Source: an uncultured Phascolarctobacterium sp. (lineage in GTDB: Bacteria > Bacillota > Negativicutes > Acidaminococcales > Acidaminococcaceae). From it: a DNA stretch of 64,000 nucleotides. Location of the stretch: NCBI GenBank assembly GCA_900541915.1, contig UQLS01000003.1, positions 109,189-173,188 of the forward strand, written 5' to 3'. Under the pieces are notes generated by a model. It saw only the letters and a program-made list of their open reading frames with translations. It was not told where the DNA came from and did not search any database. How positions within the stretch are numbered: position 1 is the stretch's first letter; each line of letters starts with the position of its first letter. Both the position numbers and the translations under genes were made by a program. This document shows, piece after piece, positions 53,098-61,754 of this stretch.

Positions 53098-54401
53098 TTA
53101 AACATTATTTGCAAAAGGCTTCCTTAGAAGTCTGCCGTAATACAGATACAGTAAAACTAAAAATTCCGCAAATACTATTCCCAGCCAAATACCGTTATTT
53201 TGAAAAAAGCCAGCTGCTGTAAAAATACATAAAGAATTAAGTATTACACTTCGCAAGATGGCAATTTTTACGGCAGTACCAGTTTCTTTAGTTGCCAGAA
53301 AAAGGTAGTATAAACTATATTGCAAGACGCAAATAGAAAACTGATACCATAAATACCGATACATGCATAGGCAATCTGTAAAATATCACTATCATTAGTA
53401 AAAATTTCTATGATTATATGACCAAATACTGCAAAAATTCCATAAATAAGACAAGCCAGACTTATATTAGTCTTGATGCCAACTTTAAAAAACTGTTTCA
53501 GTGCTTCACTGTTCTTCTCACCAAAACTTCTGCTCAAAAGGGGCTGTAAACCTTCCGCTACACCGATAAATACCGCAAAAACAATAACCAGCAAATAAGA
53601 AACTATGGAATAAGCAGCAATGCCTTTTTCTCCCAGCAGCTTGATAATAATGATGTTATAACAAAATATAGTAATTGGTGAGCTCATCTGCGTTATGCAT
53701 TCCGGAAAACCGGTTTTTATAATATTATAAATATTATTTTTCTTTAAAATCTGTCTGGAAAAATACAATTCTCCCTTACGCTTCATAAAGTGGCTCAGTA
53801 ATAATACAAAAGAAAAAATCTGCCCCAAGCCGGACGCAACAGCAGCTCCTTTAATACCCCAATGCAAAACAAAAATAAACAGCCAATCCAAAAAAATATT
53901 ACTTATGGCGCCTATAATCATCCCCCAGAAAGCTAGCCTGGGATTACCGTCATTTCTCACAAAAGTTGCTAAAGCAAGTGTTCCAGAAAAAAATATATCA
54001 AATGCAACATAATATTTGATATACTCCATAGTCGGCTGCAGCAAGATATTACTGCAGCCTAAAGACAAAGCTATTTCTTTTAAAAATAAAAACGTTAAAA
54101 GCAAAAACACTACTGCTATTGATAAAATCAAGGTAATACTCGTATTAAAAAATACATTAGCCTGCTTTATATTTCTCTCTCCCAAAGAAATCGATGCCAG
54201 TGTTGCTCCGCCTATGGCCAGCATAGTAGTTATGGAAGAAAGGACAGAAATAAACGGTACTGCTAAATTGATTGCTGCCAAACCATTGCTGCCAACACCT
54301 TTAGCTACAAAGATTCCATCAACTACAAAATATAAACCTACTACCAGCAATGCCCCAACTGACGGCAGCGCATAATGGAAAAATTTACTGCTGTAACTCA
54401 T
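53098..54401 (-). pseudogene. MATE family efflux transporter with a frameshift near its 3' end
   Basis: The first frame runs from ATG 54401 (behind AAGGAG) to a stop at 53268, giving a typical MATE N-terminal and central part (about 377 residues; LAAINLAVPFISVLSSITTMLAIGGATLASI). It diverges after VYTTFF near an A5 run at 53299-53303 (T5 on the coding strand). The next frame continues the family-like C-terminus (LATKETGTAVKIAILRSVILNSL.. to RKPFANNV, stop at 53098). One added T restores a full MATE protein of about 433 residues. It may be a pseudogene, a phase-variable site or a sequencing error. It is controlled by the divergent MerR regulator. Confidence 0.8.
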
Positions 54402-54435
54402 ACAAAACTCCTTGTATTGTCTTTTCTTGCTAAAC

Positions 54436-54466
54436 AATATAAACTATACCCTAAGGGTATAGTCAA
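54436..54466. promoter_or_regulatory. MerR-type promoter-operator of the MATE gene
   Basis: On the minus strand TTGACT (54461-54466) and TATATT (54436-54441) are 19 bases apart, the overlong spacer of MerR-controlled promoters. A perfect dyad of 10+1+10 bases (54443-54463; half site ACTATACCCT) fills the spacer. The MerR-family gene starts 20 bases away in the other direction. Confidence 0.82.
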
Positions 54467-54486
54467 TAGATAGGAGTTATGTATAT

Positions 54487-55248
54487 ATGTCTGAATATCT
54501 AACCATTGGCGAACTGGCAAAGACTAATTCAGTTTCAGTAAAAGCACTACGTTATTATGAAAAAATAGGTATTTTAAAGCCTGCTTATATTAACCCTCAT
54601 AACGGGTATCGCTATTACACTCCTAAGCAGTCCTTAATTGTCAGTTTTATTATTACCTTTTTAGAACTGAATATACCGCTGAAAAATTTTAAAAATTATA
54701 TTCACGATGATACTCTAGATACAGATAAGCTGCTTTTTGACAGCTCTGCACTCTTAAACAAAGAATTACAAAGATTGCAGTTTATAAAAAATAAAATCAC
54801 CAACATTTCCCGGCATATCCAGGAAAGCAGCGACTGTTTAAAACAAAGAAAATATCAAAAGCACTTTTCTCAGCGTTATTTTGTTATAACCCCTGCCAAG
54901 AATAATATCTTATTTAACAAGGACTATATCCGCAAAATAAATGAATTATATAAGGATATAGAAGAAAAAAATCTCATTCCCTTATACCAAAACGGAATAA
55001 TTTATATGAAGGAAAATAACAAAATAACTTCTTATATTTTTGTGGAGGTAGAACAACCTCTGCAAAAATTTAATCATATAATCTCTATCCCGAAAGGATT
55101 ATTTAGCTGTCAGACTTGTATCAATGATCCTGAAATATATCAGAATGAAATAAAATATACTGACTGTCAATACACGTTATTAGTAGAGCGCTGGATGCCC
55201 CAAGTAAATTCAGAAAACATTTTTATTGAGATACAGCAATATAAATAA
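54487..55248 (+). CDS. MerR family regulator with a C-terminal effector-binding domain
   Basis: The 253-residue protein begins with a MerR winged helix (YLTIGELAKTNSVSVKALRYYEKIGILKPAYINPHNGYRYY at 4-43), followed by a coiled coil (about 78-120) and a C-terminal domain (about 130-253) that resembles the GyrI-like/BmrR multidrug-binding region. BmrR-type proteins activate efflux genes on binding drugs. GGAG precedes the ATG at 54487. It is divergent from the MATE gene across an operator of the MerR type, so it is its likely activator. Confidence 0.88.
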   Translation: MSEYLTIGELAKTNSVSVKALRYYEKIGILKPAYINPHNGYRYYTPKQSLIVSFIITFLELNIPLKNFKNYIHDDTLDTDKLLFDSSALLNKELQRLQFIKNKITNISRHIQESSDCLKQRKYQKHFSQRYFVITPAKNNILFNKDYIRKINELYKDIEEKNLIPLYQNGIIYMKENNKITSYIFVEVEQPLQKFNHIISIPKGLFSCQTCINDPEIYQNEIKYTDCQYTLLVERWMPQVNSENIFIEIQQYK

Positions 55249-55252
55249 AAAA

Positions 55253-55289
55253 GAAAAGCACCCTGCTATAAGCAGAGTGCTTTTTTGCG
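55253..55289. terminator. Bidirectional terminator
   Basis: AAGCACcCTGC / GCAGaGTGCTT with flanking A/T runs separates the merR-type gene and rpsR. Confidence 0.85.
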
Positions 55290-55294
55290 TTAAA

Positions 55295-55525
55295 TTATTC
55301 GCAAGTGAACGGCAGCAAAGCAACGTTACGAGCACGTTTGATTGCTACGGTCAGTTGGCGTTGATGTTTAGCGCAGGTGCCGGAAATACGGCGCGGTAAA
55401 ATTTTACCACGTTCGGTAATATAGCGGCGCAGTTTTGCTACATCCTTGTAATCGATTTCTTCTACTTTATCAACACAGAAGCTGCAAACTTTTCTTCTGG
55501 GTCTTCTGCCTCTTTCGCGTTTCAT
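55295..55525 (-). CDS. rpsR: 30S ribosomal protein S18
   Basis: The 76-residue basic protein has the S18 sequence features [59 protein letters not shown] blocks (shown here in part: [29 protein letters not shown]). It keeps a C-x-x-C near the N-terminus as in many Firmicutes. Third gene of rpsF-ssb-rpsR, with GGAGG before the ATG at 55525. Confidence 0.97.
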   Translation of the reverse strand: MKRERGRRPRRKVCSFCVDKVEEIDYKDVAKLRRYITERGKILPRRISGTCAKHQRQLTVAIKRARNVALLPFTCE

Positions 55526-55542
55526 TACATAACCTCCCTTAA

Positions 55543-55962
55543 TTAGAATGGAATTTCTTCATCAAAGGGAACGGCTGAACCGAAGGATTCCATATCGCTC
55601 TTGTGAGCGCCATTATCTGCTGCAGCACTATGGCCTGCAAAATCACCCTTACGCTCAATAAATTCGAAGCTATTGGCAATAACTTCTGTTACCCAGCGTT
55701 TAGAGCCGTCTTTTGCATCATAACTGCGAATCTGCAGACGTCCTTCGACCAATGCTCGCTGTCCTTTGGTGAGACTGTTCCCGCATAATTCAGCCTGTTT
55801 ACCCCAAACAATAACGGGGATAAAGTCGGCTTCTCTTTGGCCTTCCTGATTGGCAAAAGGTCTATCAACCGCCAGTGTGAATTGGCAAACAACTTTGCCG
55901 GTCTGAGTGTAGCGTACCTCAGGATCACGTACTAAACGGCCCATAAGTATAATCTTATTCAT
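55543..55962 (-). CDS. ssb: Single-stranded DNA-binding protein
   Basis: The 139-residue protein has the OB-fold pattern [41 protein letters not shown] and ends in an acidic tail DEEIPF, the C-terminal tip that binds partner proteins. It coats single-stranded DNA at forks. GGTGAATA precedes the ATG at 55962, three bases behind rpsF. Confidence 0.96.
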   Translation of the reverse strand: MNKIILMGRLVRDPEVRYTQTGKVVCQFTLAVDRPFANQEGQREADFIPVIVWGKQAELCGNSLTKGQRALVEGRLQIRSYDAKDGSKRWVTEVIANSFEFIERKGDFAGHSAAADNGAHKSDMESFGSAVPFDEEIPF

Positions 55963-55965
55963 GGA

Positions 55966-56250
55966 TTATTCACCTTTTCTGATAATCATATGGCGCAGAA
56001 CTTCGTCGGTAATTTTCATAACACGATCAAGTTCTTTTACAGCAGCGGGTTCAGCGCTGAAGGTTACGAGAACGTACAGACCTTCGTTCAGGTCTTGAAT
56101 CTCATAAGCAAGGCGTTTTTTGCCCCAGCGATCGGTTTTTTCTACATTACCACCGTTTGCAGTGATGAGGTTTTCAAATTTAGCAATAACTGCTTCAAAT
56201 GCTTCCTCTTCAACCGGTTTAACGATGTACATGACTTCGTATGCTTTCAC
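55966..56250 (-). CDS. rpsF: 30S ribosomal protein S6
   Basis: The 94-residue protein has the S6 fold start KAYEVMYIVKPVEEEAFEAVIAKFE and the RLAYEIQDLNEGLYVLVTF strand. The start is a GTG at 56250, 5 bases after AGGAGGTGA; a longer in-frame ATG at 56319 is upstream of this site and unlikely. In the leader a CCCCT/AGGGG hairpin (56279-56297) may be an S6:S18 autoregulatory site, which I could not confirm. First gene of rpsF-ssb-rpsR. Confidence 0.96.
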   Translation of the reverse strand: MKAYEVMYIVKPVEEEAFEAVIAKFENLITANGGNVEKTDRWGKKRLAYEIQDLNEGLYVLVTFSAEPAAVKELDRVMKITDEVLRHMIIRKGE

Positions 56251-56419
56251 GAAATCACCTCCTCCTTTGGACTTTGGCCCCCTCATGGGAGCAGGGGAAG
56301 TATATATTACTATATACAAGCTTTATAATTATAGCATTAGTTTTACTGTAATGCAATAAGTCTATAAAAATTTTTTAGCTGCTGCGAAATATTTTTTAAT
56401 AACTAACGAATATTTCAGC

Positions 56420-56456
56420 CATAAAAAATACTGCTGCCATTTAAGGCAGCAGTACT
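56420..56456 (-). terminator. Terminator of the ilv operon
   Basis: TACTGCTGCC / GGCAGCAGTA with an ATTTAA loop and T-run on the minus strand lies 15 bases past the ilvC stop. Confidence 0.88.
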
Positions 56457-56469
56457 ACTTTATTAAATA

Positions 56470-57465
56470 TTATTTTTTCTTCATCCAGCTCATCATACCG
56501 CGCAGCTGTGCACCAACCTGCTCGATAGGATGTTCTGCAGCTTTACGGCGCAATGCGTTAAACTGCGGACGATTAACCTGATTTTCCAAGAGCCATTTTT
56601 TAGCAAAAGTGCCATCCTGGATTTCTGCCAGTACTTGTTTCATTTCTGCTTTGGTAGCATCAGTAATAATTCTGCTGCCAGTCATATAATCGCCGTATTC
56701 AGCAGTATCAGAAATGGAATGACGCATTTTAGCCATGCCGCCTTCATACATCAAATCTACAATAAGTTTCATTTCATGCATGCATTCAAAATAAGCGCTT
56801 TCCGGTTTGTAGCCTGCTTCAACCAGTGTTTCATATCCTGCAGTGATAAGAGCAGTAATACCGCCGCAAAGAACTGCCTGTTCACCAAACAAGTCTGTTT
56901 CAGTTTCTTCACGGAAAGTAGTATCAAGTACACCCGCACGGGTGCCACCAATGCCTTTAGCATAAGCCAGCGCAATATCATAAGCCTTTCCGGTAGCATC
57001 CTGATGTACAGCTACCAGACAGGGTACGCCTGCACCTTCGGTAAATACGCGTCTTACCAGATGTCCAGGTCCTTTAGGCGCAACCATGAATACATCTACA
57101 TCAGCAGACGGCACGATTTGTCCGTAATGGATGTTGAAACCATGAGCAAAACCAAGTGCGCTGCCGGGTTTCAAATTAGGTGCAACGTCTTTTTTATAAA
57201 CCGCGGCCTGTTTTTCATCAGGAATAAGCATCATAACTACGTCAGCAGCTTTAACAGCATCAGCAGCAGTCATAACTTTCAAACCATGACCTTCTGCTTT
57301 CGCCCAGGATTTAGAACCTTCATAAAGACCTACGACAACATCTACGCCGCTTTCTTTTAAATTTAATGCATGTGCATGGCCTTGAGAACCGTAACCGATA
57401 ACTGCAACAGTTTTACCTGCCAGCATTTCCATATTTGCGTCATTATCATAATATACTTTTACCAT
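56470..57465 (-). CDS. ilvC: Ketol-acid reductoisomerase, class I
   Basis: The 331-residue enzyme has the NADP-binding motif [15 protein letters not shown] near 22-36, [11 protein letters not shown] near 127-137 and the metal-site [22 protein letters not shown] near 190. It converts acetolactate to dihydroxyisovalerate in valine/isoleucine synthesis. GGAG precedes the ATG at 57465, 78 bases downstream of ilvB. Its length is that of the short class I form. Confidence 0.96.
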   Translation of the reverse strand: MVKVYYDNDANMEMLAGKTVAVIGYGSQGHAHALNLKESGVDVVVGLYEGSKSWAKAEGHGLKVMTAADAVKAADVVMMLIPDEKQAAVYKKDVAPNLKPGSALGFAHGFNIHYGQIVPSADVDVFMVAPKGPGHLVRRVFTEGAGVPCLVAVHQDATGKAYDIALAYAKGIGGTRAGVLDTTFREETETDLFGEQAVLCGGITALITAGYETLVEAGYKPESAYFECMHEMKLIVDLMYEGGMAKMRHSISDTAEYGDYMTGSRIITDATKAEMKQVLAEIQDGTFAKKWLLENQVNRPQFNALRRKAAEHPIEQVGAQLRGMMSWMKKK

Positions 57466-57543
57466 TTTTCTTCACTCCATTTTTCTAATAATATTATTTT
57501 TTCTATTTTTATTTAAAAATAAAATCCCTTATTTTATGACTGT

Positions 57544-59205
57544 CTATCTCTGTACCTTAACGAAATCATCAAGTACAGCTCCTGGCGCTACCATAGGCTC
57601 TACCAAATCCTGCTGCATAATCACTGCTTCGATAACGCAGGGCATTTTTTTCTGCAAAGCTTCCTGCAAAGCAGCTTTAAATTCCTGTCTGGTAGTAACC
57701 CTCTTGCCACTGGCACCACAGGAAGCAGCAAAGCCTGAGAAGTCAAATTCTGTCAGCAGCGTTGAGGAATATCTGCCATTATAAAACAGCTGCTGCCACT
57801 GTCTTACCATACCCAGACAGCTGTTATTGATAACTATGCTGATCAGCGGCAAGCCTTCACGACAGGCAGTAAATAATTCCAGTCCAGTCATTTTAAAGCC
57901 ACCGTCACCACAGATATGAATTACTCTTTTATCAGGACATGCAAGGGCTGCACCCATAGCTGCCGGCATGCCAAAACCCATAGTGCCGCAGCCGCCGGAA
58001 GTCAGATGCTGACGCGGTTTATCTATTTTTAAATACTGCGCTGCCCACATCTGATTTTGTCCTACATCAGTAACAAATACCGTATCCTGACCTTTTAAAA
58101 CCTCATTCATACATTCCATCAGCCAAGGAGCTGTCAGCTGCTCGCCAGAAAGTAATTTTCTTTCTTCCTGTGCATCCCATTCCCTGATCTGAGTAAACCA
58201 TTCTGCATGCTGCTTTTGTTCCACCAAGGGAAGCAATTGCTGCAGAACTGTTTTTATATCTCCTTCAAGGGGAATACCTGTCGCTACATTTTTATCCAGC
58301 TCTGACGGGTCTATGTCAAGCTGAATAATGGTCTTTTTGCCTACATATCTGCTGCGGTCACCGGTTACCCTGTCGCTGAATCTGCTGCCCGCTACTACTA
58401 ACACATCTGCGTTAGCAACAGCCATATTAGCAGCGATATGTCCATGCATACCTGTCATTCCAAATGATCTGGAGTCAGAAGCAGGAAATACACCCAATCC
58501 CATCAATGTACTAACCACCGGTAAGTCTGCTTTTGCTGCCAGCTCCATCAGCTCAACAGCAGCATCACTGTGTACTGCACCGCCGCCTACCAGTAATACG
58601 GGTTTGTGCGAAGCATTAAGTACCTTGGCGGCTTCAGCAACCTTATCTGTACAAGCAGCCTGTTTCTCAGGCTGTACTTCTTCCTCTTTCTCTACCCATT
58701 CCAGCTCTTCTACCTGCAGATTACTGGGAATGTCTACCAGTACAGGTCCCGGCCTGCCCTCACGGGCAATAGCGAAGGCTTTTCTTAATGCAGGCACCAG
58801 TTCTTCACTGCGCCTTACCATCAGATTATATTTAGTAATCGGCATTGTAACACCGACAATATCAATTTCCTGAAAGGAATCACGTCCCAAATTGGCAACA
58901 GGAACCTGTCCCGTAATAGCCACTAAAGGAACTGAATCAAGATAAGCTGTTGCCAGTCCCGTAACTATATTGGTAGCACCAGGGCCTGAGGTAGCAATGC
59001 ATACACCTGTTCTGCCGCTAGCTCTGGCATAACCATCAGCAGCATGCACAGCACCCTGTTCATGGACAGTAAGGATATTTCTCAGCGGCGCATCATACAA
59101 AGCATTATAAAGCGGTATAACCTGTCCTCCCGGATAACCAAAGACAGTATCGACACCCTGCTCAAGCAATACTTTGATAATGGCCTGCGCACCAGTTAAT
59201 TTCAT
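57544..59205 (-). CDS. ilvB: Acetolactate synthase large subunit
   Basis: The 553-residue ThDP enzyme has the family start TGAQAIIKVLLEQGVDTVFGYPGGQVIPLYNAL, the conserved Glu-containing VHEQGAVHAADGYARASG, FAD-linker GSRFSDRVTGD and the ThDP motif GDGGFKMTGLELFTACREGLPLISIVINN near 427-455. It condenses pyruvate or pyruvate and 2-oxobutyrate. GGAGG precedes the ATG at 59205. It works with the ACT subunit encoded just upstream. Confidence 0.95.
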   Translation of the reverse strand: MKLTGAQAIIKVLLEQGVDTVFGYPGGQVIPLYNALYDAPLRNILTVHEQGAVHAADGYARASGRTGVCIATSGPGATNIVTGLATAYLDSVPLVAITGQVPVANLGRDSFQEIDIVGVTMPITKYNLMVRRSEELVPALRKAFAIAREGRPGPVLVDIPSNLQVEELEWVEKEEEVQPEKQAACTDKVAEAAKVLNASHKPVLLVGGGAVHSDAAVELMELAAKADLPVVSTLMGLGVFPASDSRSFGMTGMHGHIAANMAVANADVLVVAGSRFSDRVTGDRSRYVGKKTIIQLDIDPSELDKNVATGIPLEGDIKTVLQQLLPLVEQKQHAEWFTQIREWDAQEERKLLSGEQLTAPWLMECMNEVLKGQDTVFVTDVGQNQMWAAQYLKIDKPRQHLTSGGCGTMGFGMPAAMGAALACPDKRVIHICGDGGFKMTGLELFTACREGLPLISIVINNSCLGMVRQWQQLFYNGRYSSTLLTEFDFSGFAASCGASGKRVTTRQEFKAALQEALQKKMPCVIEAVIMQQDLVEPMVAPGAVLDDFVKVQR

Positions 59206-59217
59206 TCATTAGCCTCC

Positions 59218-59442
59218 TTACGCTACCATATCTACAGATACAACAGATACCTGCTTGGACAATAATTTTGCCACCTGAGCTGCAACAGTACCGGTCAGCC
59301 AGATTTCCAGATGCAGCATTTCATTATCTGCATCCATATGCAGAGAACGTACCTGCAATCCCTGTTTAGACAATACGCGCAAAACACGCGGCAATAAGGT
59401 TTCTTCATTTCTTCCTGTAACGAGCACTTTTTCAAACATCAT
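59218..59442 (-). CDS. ilvN: Acetolactate synthase small (ACT) subunit
   Basis: The protein of about 74 residues is a single ACT domain (FEKVLVTGRNEETLLPRVLRVLSKQGLQVRSLHMD), shorter than usual IlvN (about 160) and close to the IlvM type. It regulates IlvB by branched-chain amino acids. GAGGAGG lies before several in-frame ATGs; the one at 59442 has the best spacing (the next at 59439 is also possible). It comes before ilvB, the reverse of the common ilvB-ilvN order, and follows a T-box leader. Confidence 0.88.
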   Translation of the reverse strand: MMFEKVLVTGRNEETLLPRVLRVLSKQGLQVRSLHMDADNEMLHLEIWLTGTVAAQVAKLLSKQVSVVSVDMVA

Positions 59443-59496
59443 TTTCATCCTCCTCATAATTCTCTTTGATGGAAAAGCAGTGCTGCATTTCAGGTA

Positions 59497-59740
59497 TAAA
59501 AAAACGCCCCTGCTTATGCAGGGGCGTATAGTATACGCGGTACCACCCTAATTTGTAACTTCAGCACCAGTCCATCAACCGGCTCAGAAATAACGCATCT
59601 GCTGCGCATCAGTCTACTTGTAAAACTTTCGCTGACGAGTTCCTGGGTGATTTACTCAACAAGGCTCCGTACCGGTTTGCACCAAACACCGGCTCTCTGC
59701 AACTTCACTTTTGTCTTTCTTCCCAATCATTACCTTTGGT
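59497..59740 (-). promoter_or_regulatory. T-box riboswitch leader of the ilv operon, likely tRNA-Ile
   Basis: The 360-base gene-free stretch 59443-59802 holds a T-box on the minus strand. The conserved T-box core AGGGTGGTACCGCG lies at 59536-59549 (minus strand), an AG-rich stem I with GAGAGCCGGTG near 59690, and a strong terminator (CGCCCCTGC/GCAGGGGCG with T7) at 59497-59527. In the specifier loop the sequence GAGTAA-ATC-ACC places ATC (59649-59651) as the specifier codon, matching tRNA-Ile and the operon. CAC/ACC readings cannot be excluded. Uncharged tRNA-Ile would stabilise the antiterminator and turn on ilv expression. Confidence 0.9.
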
Positions 59741-59802
59741 TTGAATTTGAAATTAAGTGTATTATGCAATATATTTTTTTATGTGTCAACAAAAATTGTA
59801 AA

Positions 59803-61176
59803 TTATAATGCTTTTAAGAAAATTTCTGTATTATTTGTAACTATTGTTGCATATTTTTGACTTTCTGCCATCAAAAAGTCTTTTATCTCACCAGCTAAAT
59901 TACCTTCCTGGGGACTTAAAACTTTACCATAGCAAAGAGCATATTCTTTGCCTGCTTCAGAAGTACAGGTCAGCTGTGCAGCTTCTACCTGTTCCAGACT
60001 TGCAGCCTGGCAGATTTTAGCAAATAATTCACTGTTTTCTGCGGCAATCAGCTGCAGCGCAGCAAGCCACAAAATATTATTCAGTTTAAAATGTACTTTA
60101 CCTTTCAGATATTTCATAGCAGTTGCAGGTTCCTTAATAGTCAGATCTGCGTTGCAGAAACTCAGGCGATAACCAAAAGTATCGGCAATTTCACAGTGCA
60201 GCTGCAAATTCTCCTGCAAAGCTTCCGGCTCTTTCAAACCATCCAGGCATACAGCAGCCAATTTAATGCCGTTGCGCTGCAGTTCGTTGGCAATAAGGTA
60301 GTGCTCCTGCGGAGTCAGAACTTTACCCGGTTTAGATAAGGACAGTTCAAAATCAATATCCCAAGGAGTATTTTTCAGATAAGAATTATAAATAAACTGC
60401 ACATGCATAATTGCTTCACCGTATTCGAGTACGATGCGGCGCAGCTCCTGAGCAGTATAACTTACAGTAGAATTACCAACCTTAAATTCAACATTTAAGT
60501 AAGAAGCTTCCAAAGCACTGCGGAACTGATCATTAAACTGATTATAACGACTTTCTACTTTTTCATCGGTCAGCTTTTCAATTTCCAAATTAATTTTATC
60601 GCTGCAGTCAAAGCCAATCATACTGTAACCGTATAATAAAGCTTTAACAATTTCTTCCTCAGTTTTTAAACCGGCAGCATTAGCTCCATAACCTTCTTTA
60701 TAACCTGTTTCCAATACTCCCCAGGTAGCAGTATCTACAGCTTCAAGAAAATTACGCTGCAGCAAAGCACTGTCATCAGCACTGTAATCGACTAAAACCG
60801 GTTTCAACTGGCGTTTAGCAAACAAATCTACTACATAAGCATCTGCCGCTCCTACCCAGTCGCTGAAACCAACACTGGCACCCTTGGTACCGCAGGCACT
60901 CGGTGCTGCCCATTTTACAAAACGACGTACAACAGCAGCATTATTAGGATTCAGCTGCATAATATCAAGATGAGCACTGCCTTCTTCCACACTTTTTTCC
61001 ACAACCCACATCTTGTTTACAGGAGATTCTCCTGCTGTAACACATACAAGGCGTTTGCCTGCTTCTGTTTGCACTAAGCAGAGCCAGCCTCCGGGAATTT
61101 CACATAAAGATTTATTTATTACCTGTCCGACATGTTTTTCCACAGCGGCACAGGCATTTGCCTGTTTTAAAGCCAT
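59803..61176 (-). CDS. UxaE (tagaturonate epimerase)-like protein, divergent
   Basis: The 457-residue protein has blocks matching the UxaE family: ATWGVLETGYKEGYGANAAGLKTEEEIVKAL near 150-180 followed by YSMIGFDCSDKIN, like the family's ATWGVxxxGYxxGFGADADHLKT..TIDPSD region, and FSDWVGAADAYV where a G-D-R-L-G motif is typical. UxaE epimerises tagaturonate to fructuronate in galacturonate use. Key-looking residues (GDRLG, ADADH) differ, so it may have another sugar acid substrate or none. GGAGG precedes the ATG at 61176. No uronate genes lie nearby. Confidence 0.5.
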   Translation of the reverse strand: MALKQANACAAVEKHVGQVINKSLCEIPGGWLCLVQTEAGKRLVCVTAGESPVNKMWVVEKSVEEGSAHLDIMQLNPNNAAVVRRFVKWAAPSACGTKGASVGFSDWVGAADAYVVDLFAKRQLKPVLVDYSADDSALLQRNFLEAVDTATWGVLETGYKEGYGANAAGLKTEEEIVKALLYGYSMIGFDCSDKINLEIEKLTDEKVESRYNQFNDQFRSALEASYLNVEFKVGNSTVSYTAQELRRIVLEYGEAIMHVQFIYNSYLKNTPWDIDFELSLSKPGKVLTPQEHYLIANELQRNGIKLAAVCLDGLKEPEALQENLQLHCEIADTFGYRLSFCNADLTIKEPATAMKYLKGKVHFKLNNILWLAALQLIAAENSELFAKICQAASLEQVEAAQLTCTSEAGKEYALCYGKVLSPQEGNLAGEIKDFLMAESQKYATIVTNNTEIFLKAL

Positions 61177-61294
61177 TTTTCATCCTCCATCCGTTTAATA
61201 ACACTATTACTATTATCTACAAAACTGACTGCTTATGCAAGCATAAACTACCCTGATGGGAAAAAACTTTTGTTTGCTCTTTATTTTCACACAT

Positions 61295-61503
61295 TTATCC
61301 ACTATTTTTTTCTTATCCACAAAATCTACGATTTTATTATTGCTATTTTTTTCATTTTATCAACATTATGCACATACTTATCCACATAAAAAGTGGATAA
61401 CTTGTTCTTATCTTGTGATTATACACATATTTTTTTCATTTATACACAATACTTGGCGCATTTTTTATTACTTATCAACATTTTATTCACATCTTGTGGA
61501 TAA
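61295..61503. promoter_or_regulatory. Cluster of DnaA-box-like nonamers in AT-rich DNA (candidate oriC or DnaA-titration site)
   Basis: The 577-base gap 61177-61754 has no gene. Boxes matching TTATNCACA: 61313, 61366, 61378, 61419, 61440 and 61483 on the plus strand and 61495 on the minus strand. One-mismatch boxes: 61295 (TTATCCACT), 61357 and 61472 (TTATCAACA), 61392 (minus). About eleven boxes lie in 209 bases, seven exact. AT-rich sequence follows to about 61700. This density is typical of oriC; no dnaA, dnaN or gidA lies in the window. Chance clustering of a common motif is very unlikely, but whether it is the origin or a titration site like datA is not settled. Confidence 0.8.
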
Positions 61504-61699
61504 CTTTCTATCTTTCCACGTATCTTTCCACAACACAAAATATAGGATAAACTGCTCTGGAAAAGTAAAAACTATGTAAAAAATAATCTTCTCACTTGTC
61601 TGTCAAGTAATAATTTTGCTCTGCTATTCTATTACTGTCAATTTTTGATCATTAAATCTGTAAAAAACAAGTAAATATGCGGATAAAGTTTTCAGAAAA

Positions 61700-61740
61700 T
61701 AAAAAAACACAGTCATTTTTTTATCGACTGTGTTTTTATT
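61700..61740 (-). terminator. Terminator of the rarD-like operon
   Basis: AAAACACAGTC / GACTGTGTTTT with flanking A/T runs lies past the EamA gene on the minus strand. Confidence 0.85.
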
Positions 61741-61754
61741 ATATTCACCGCTAT

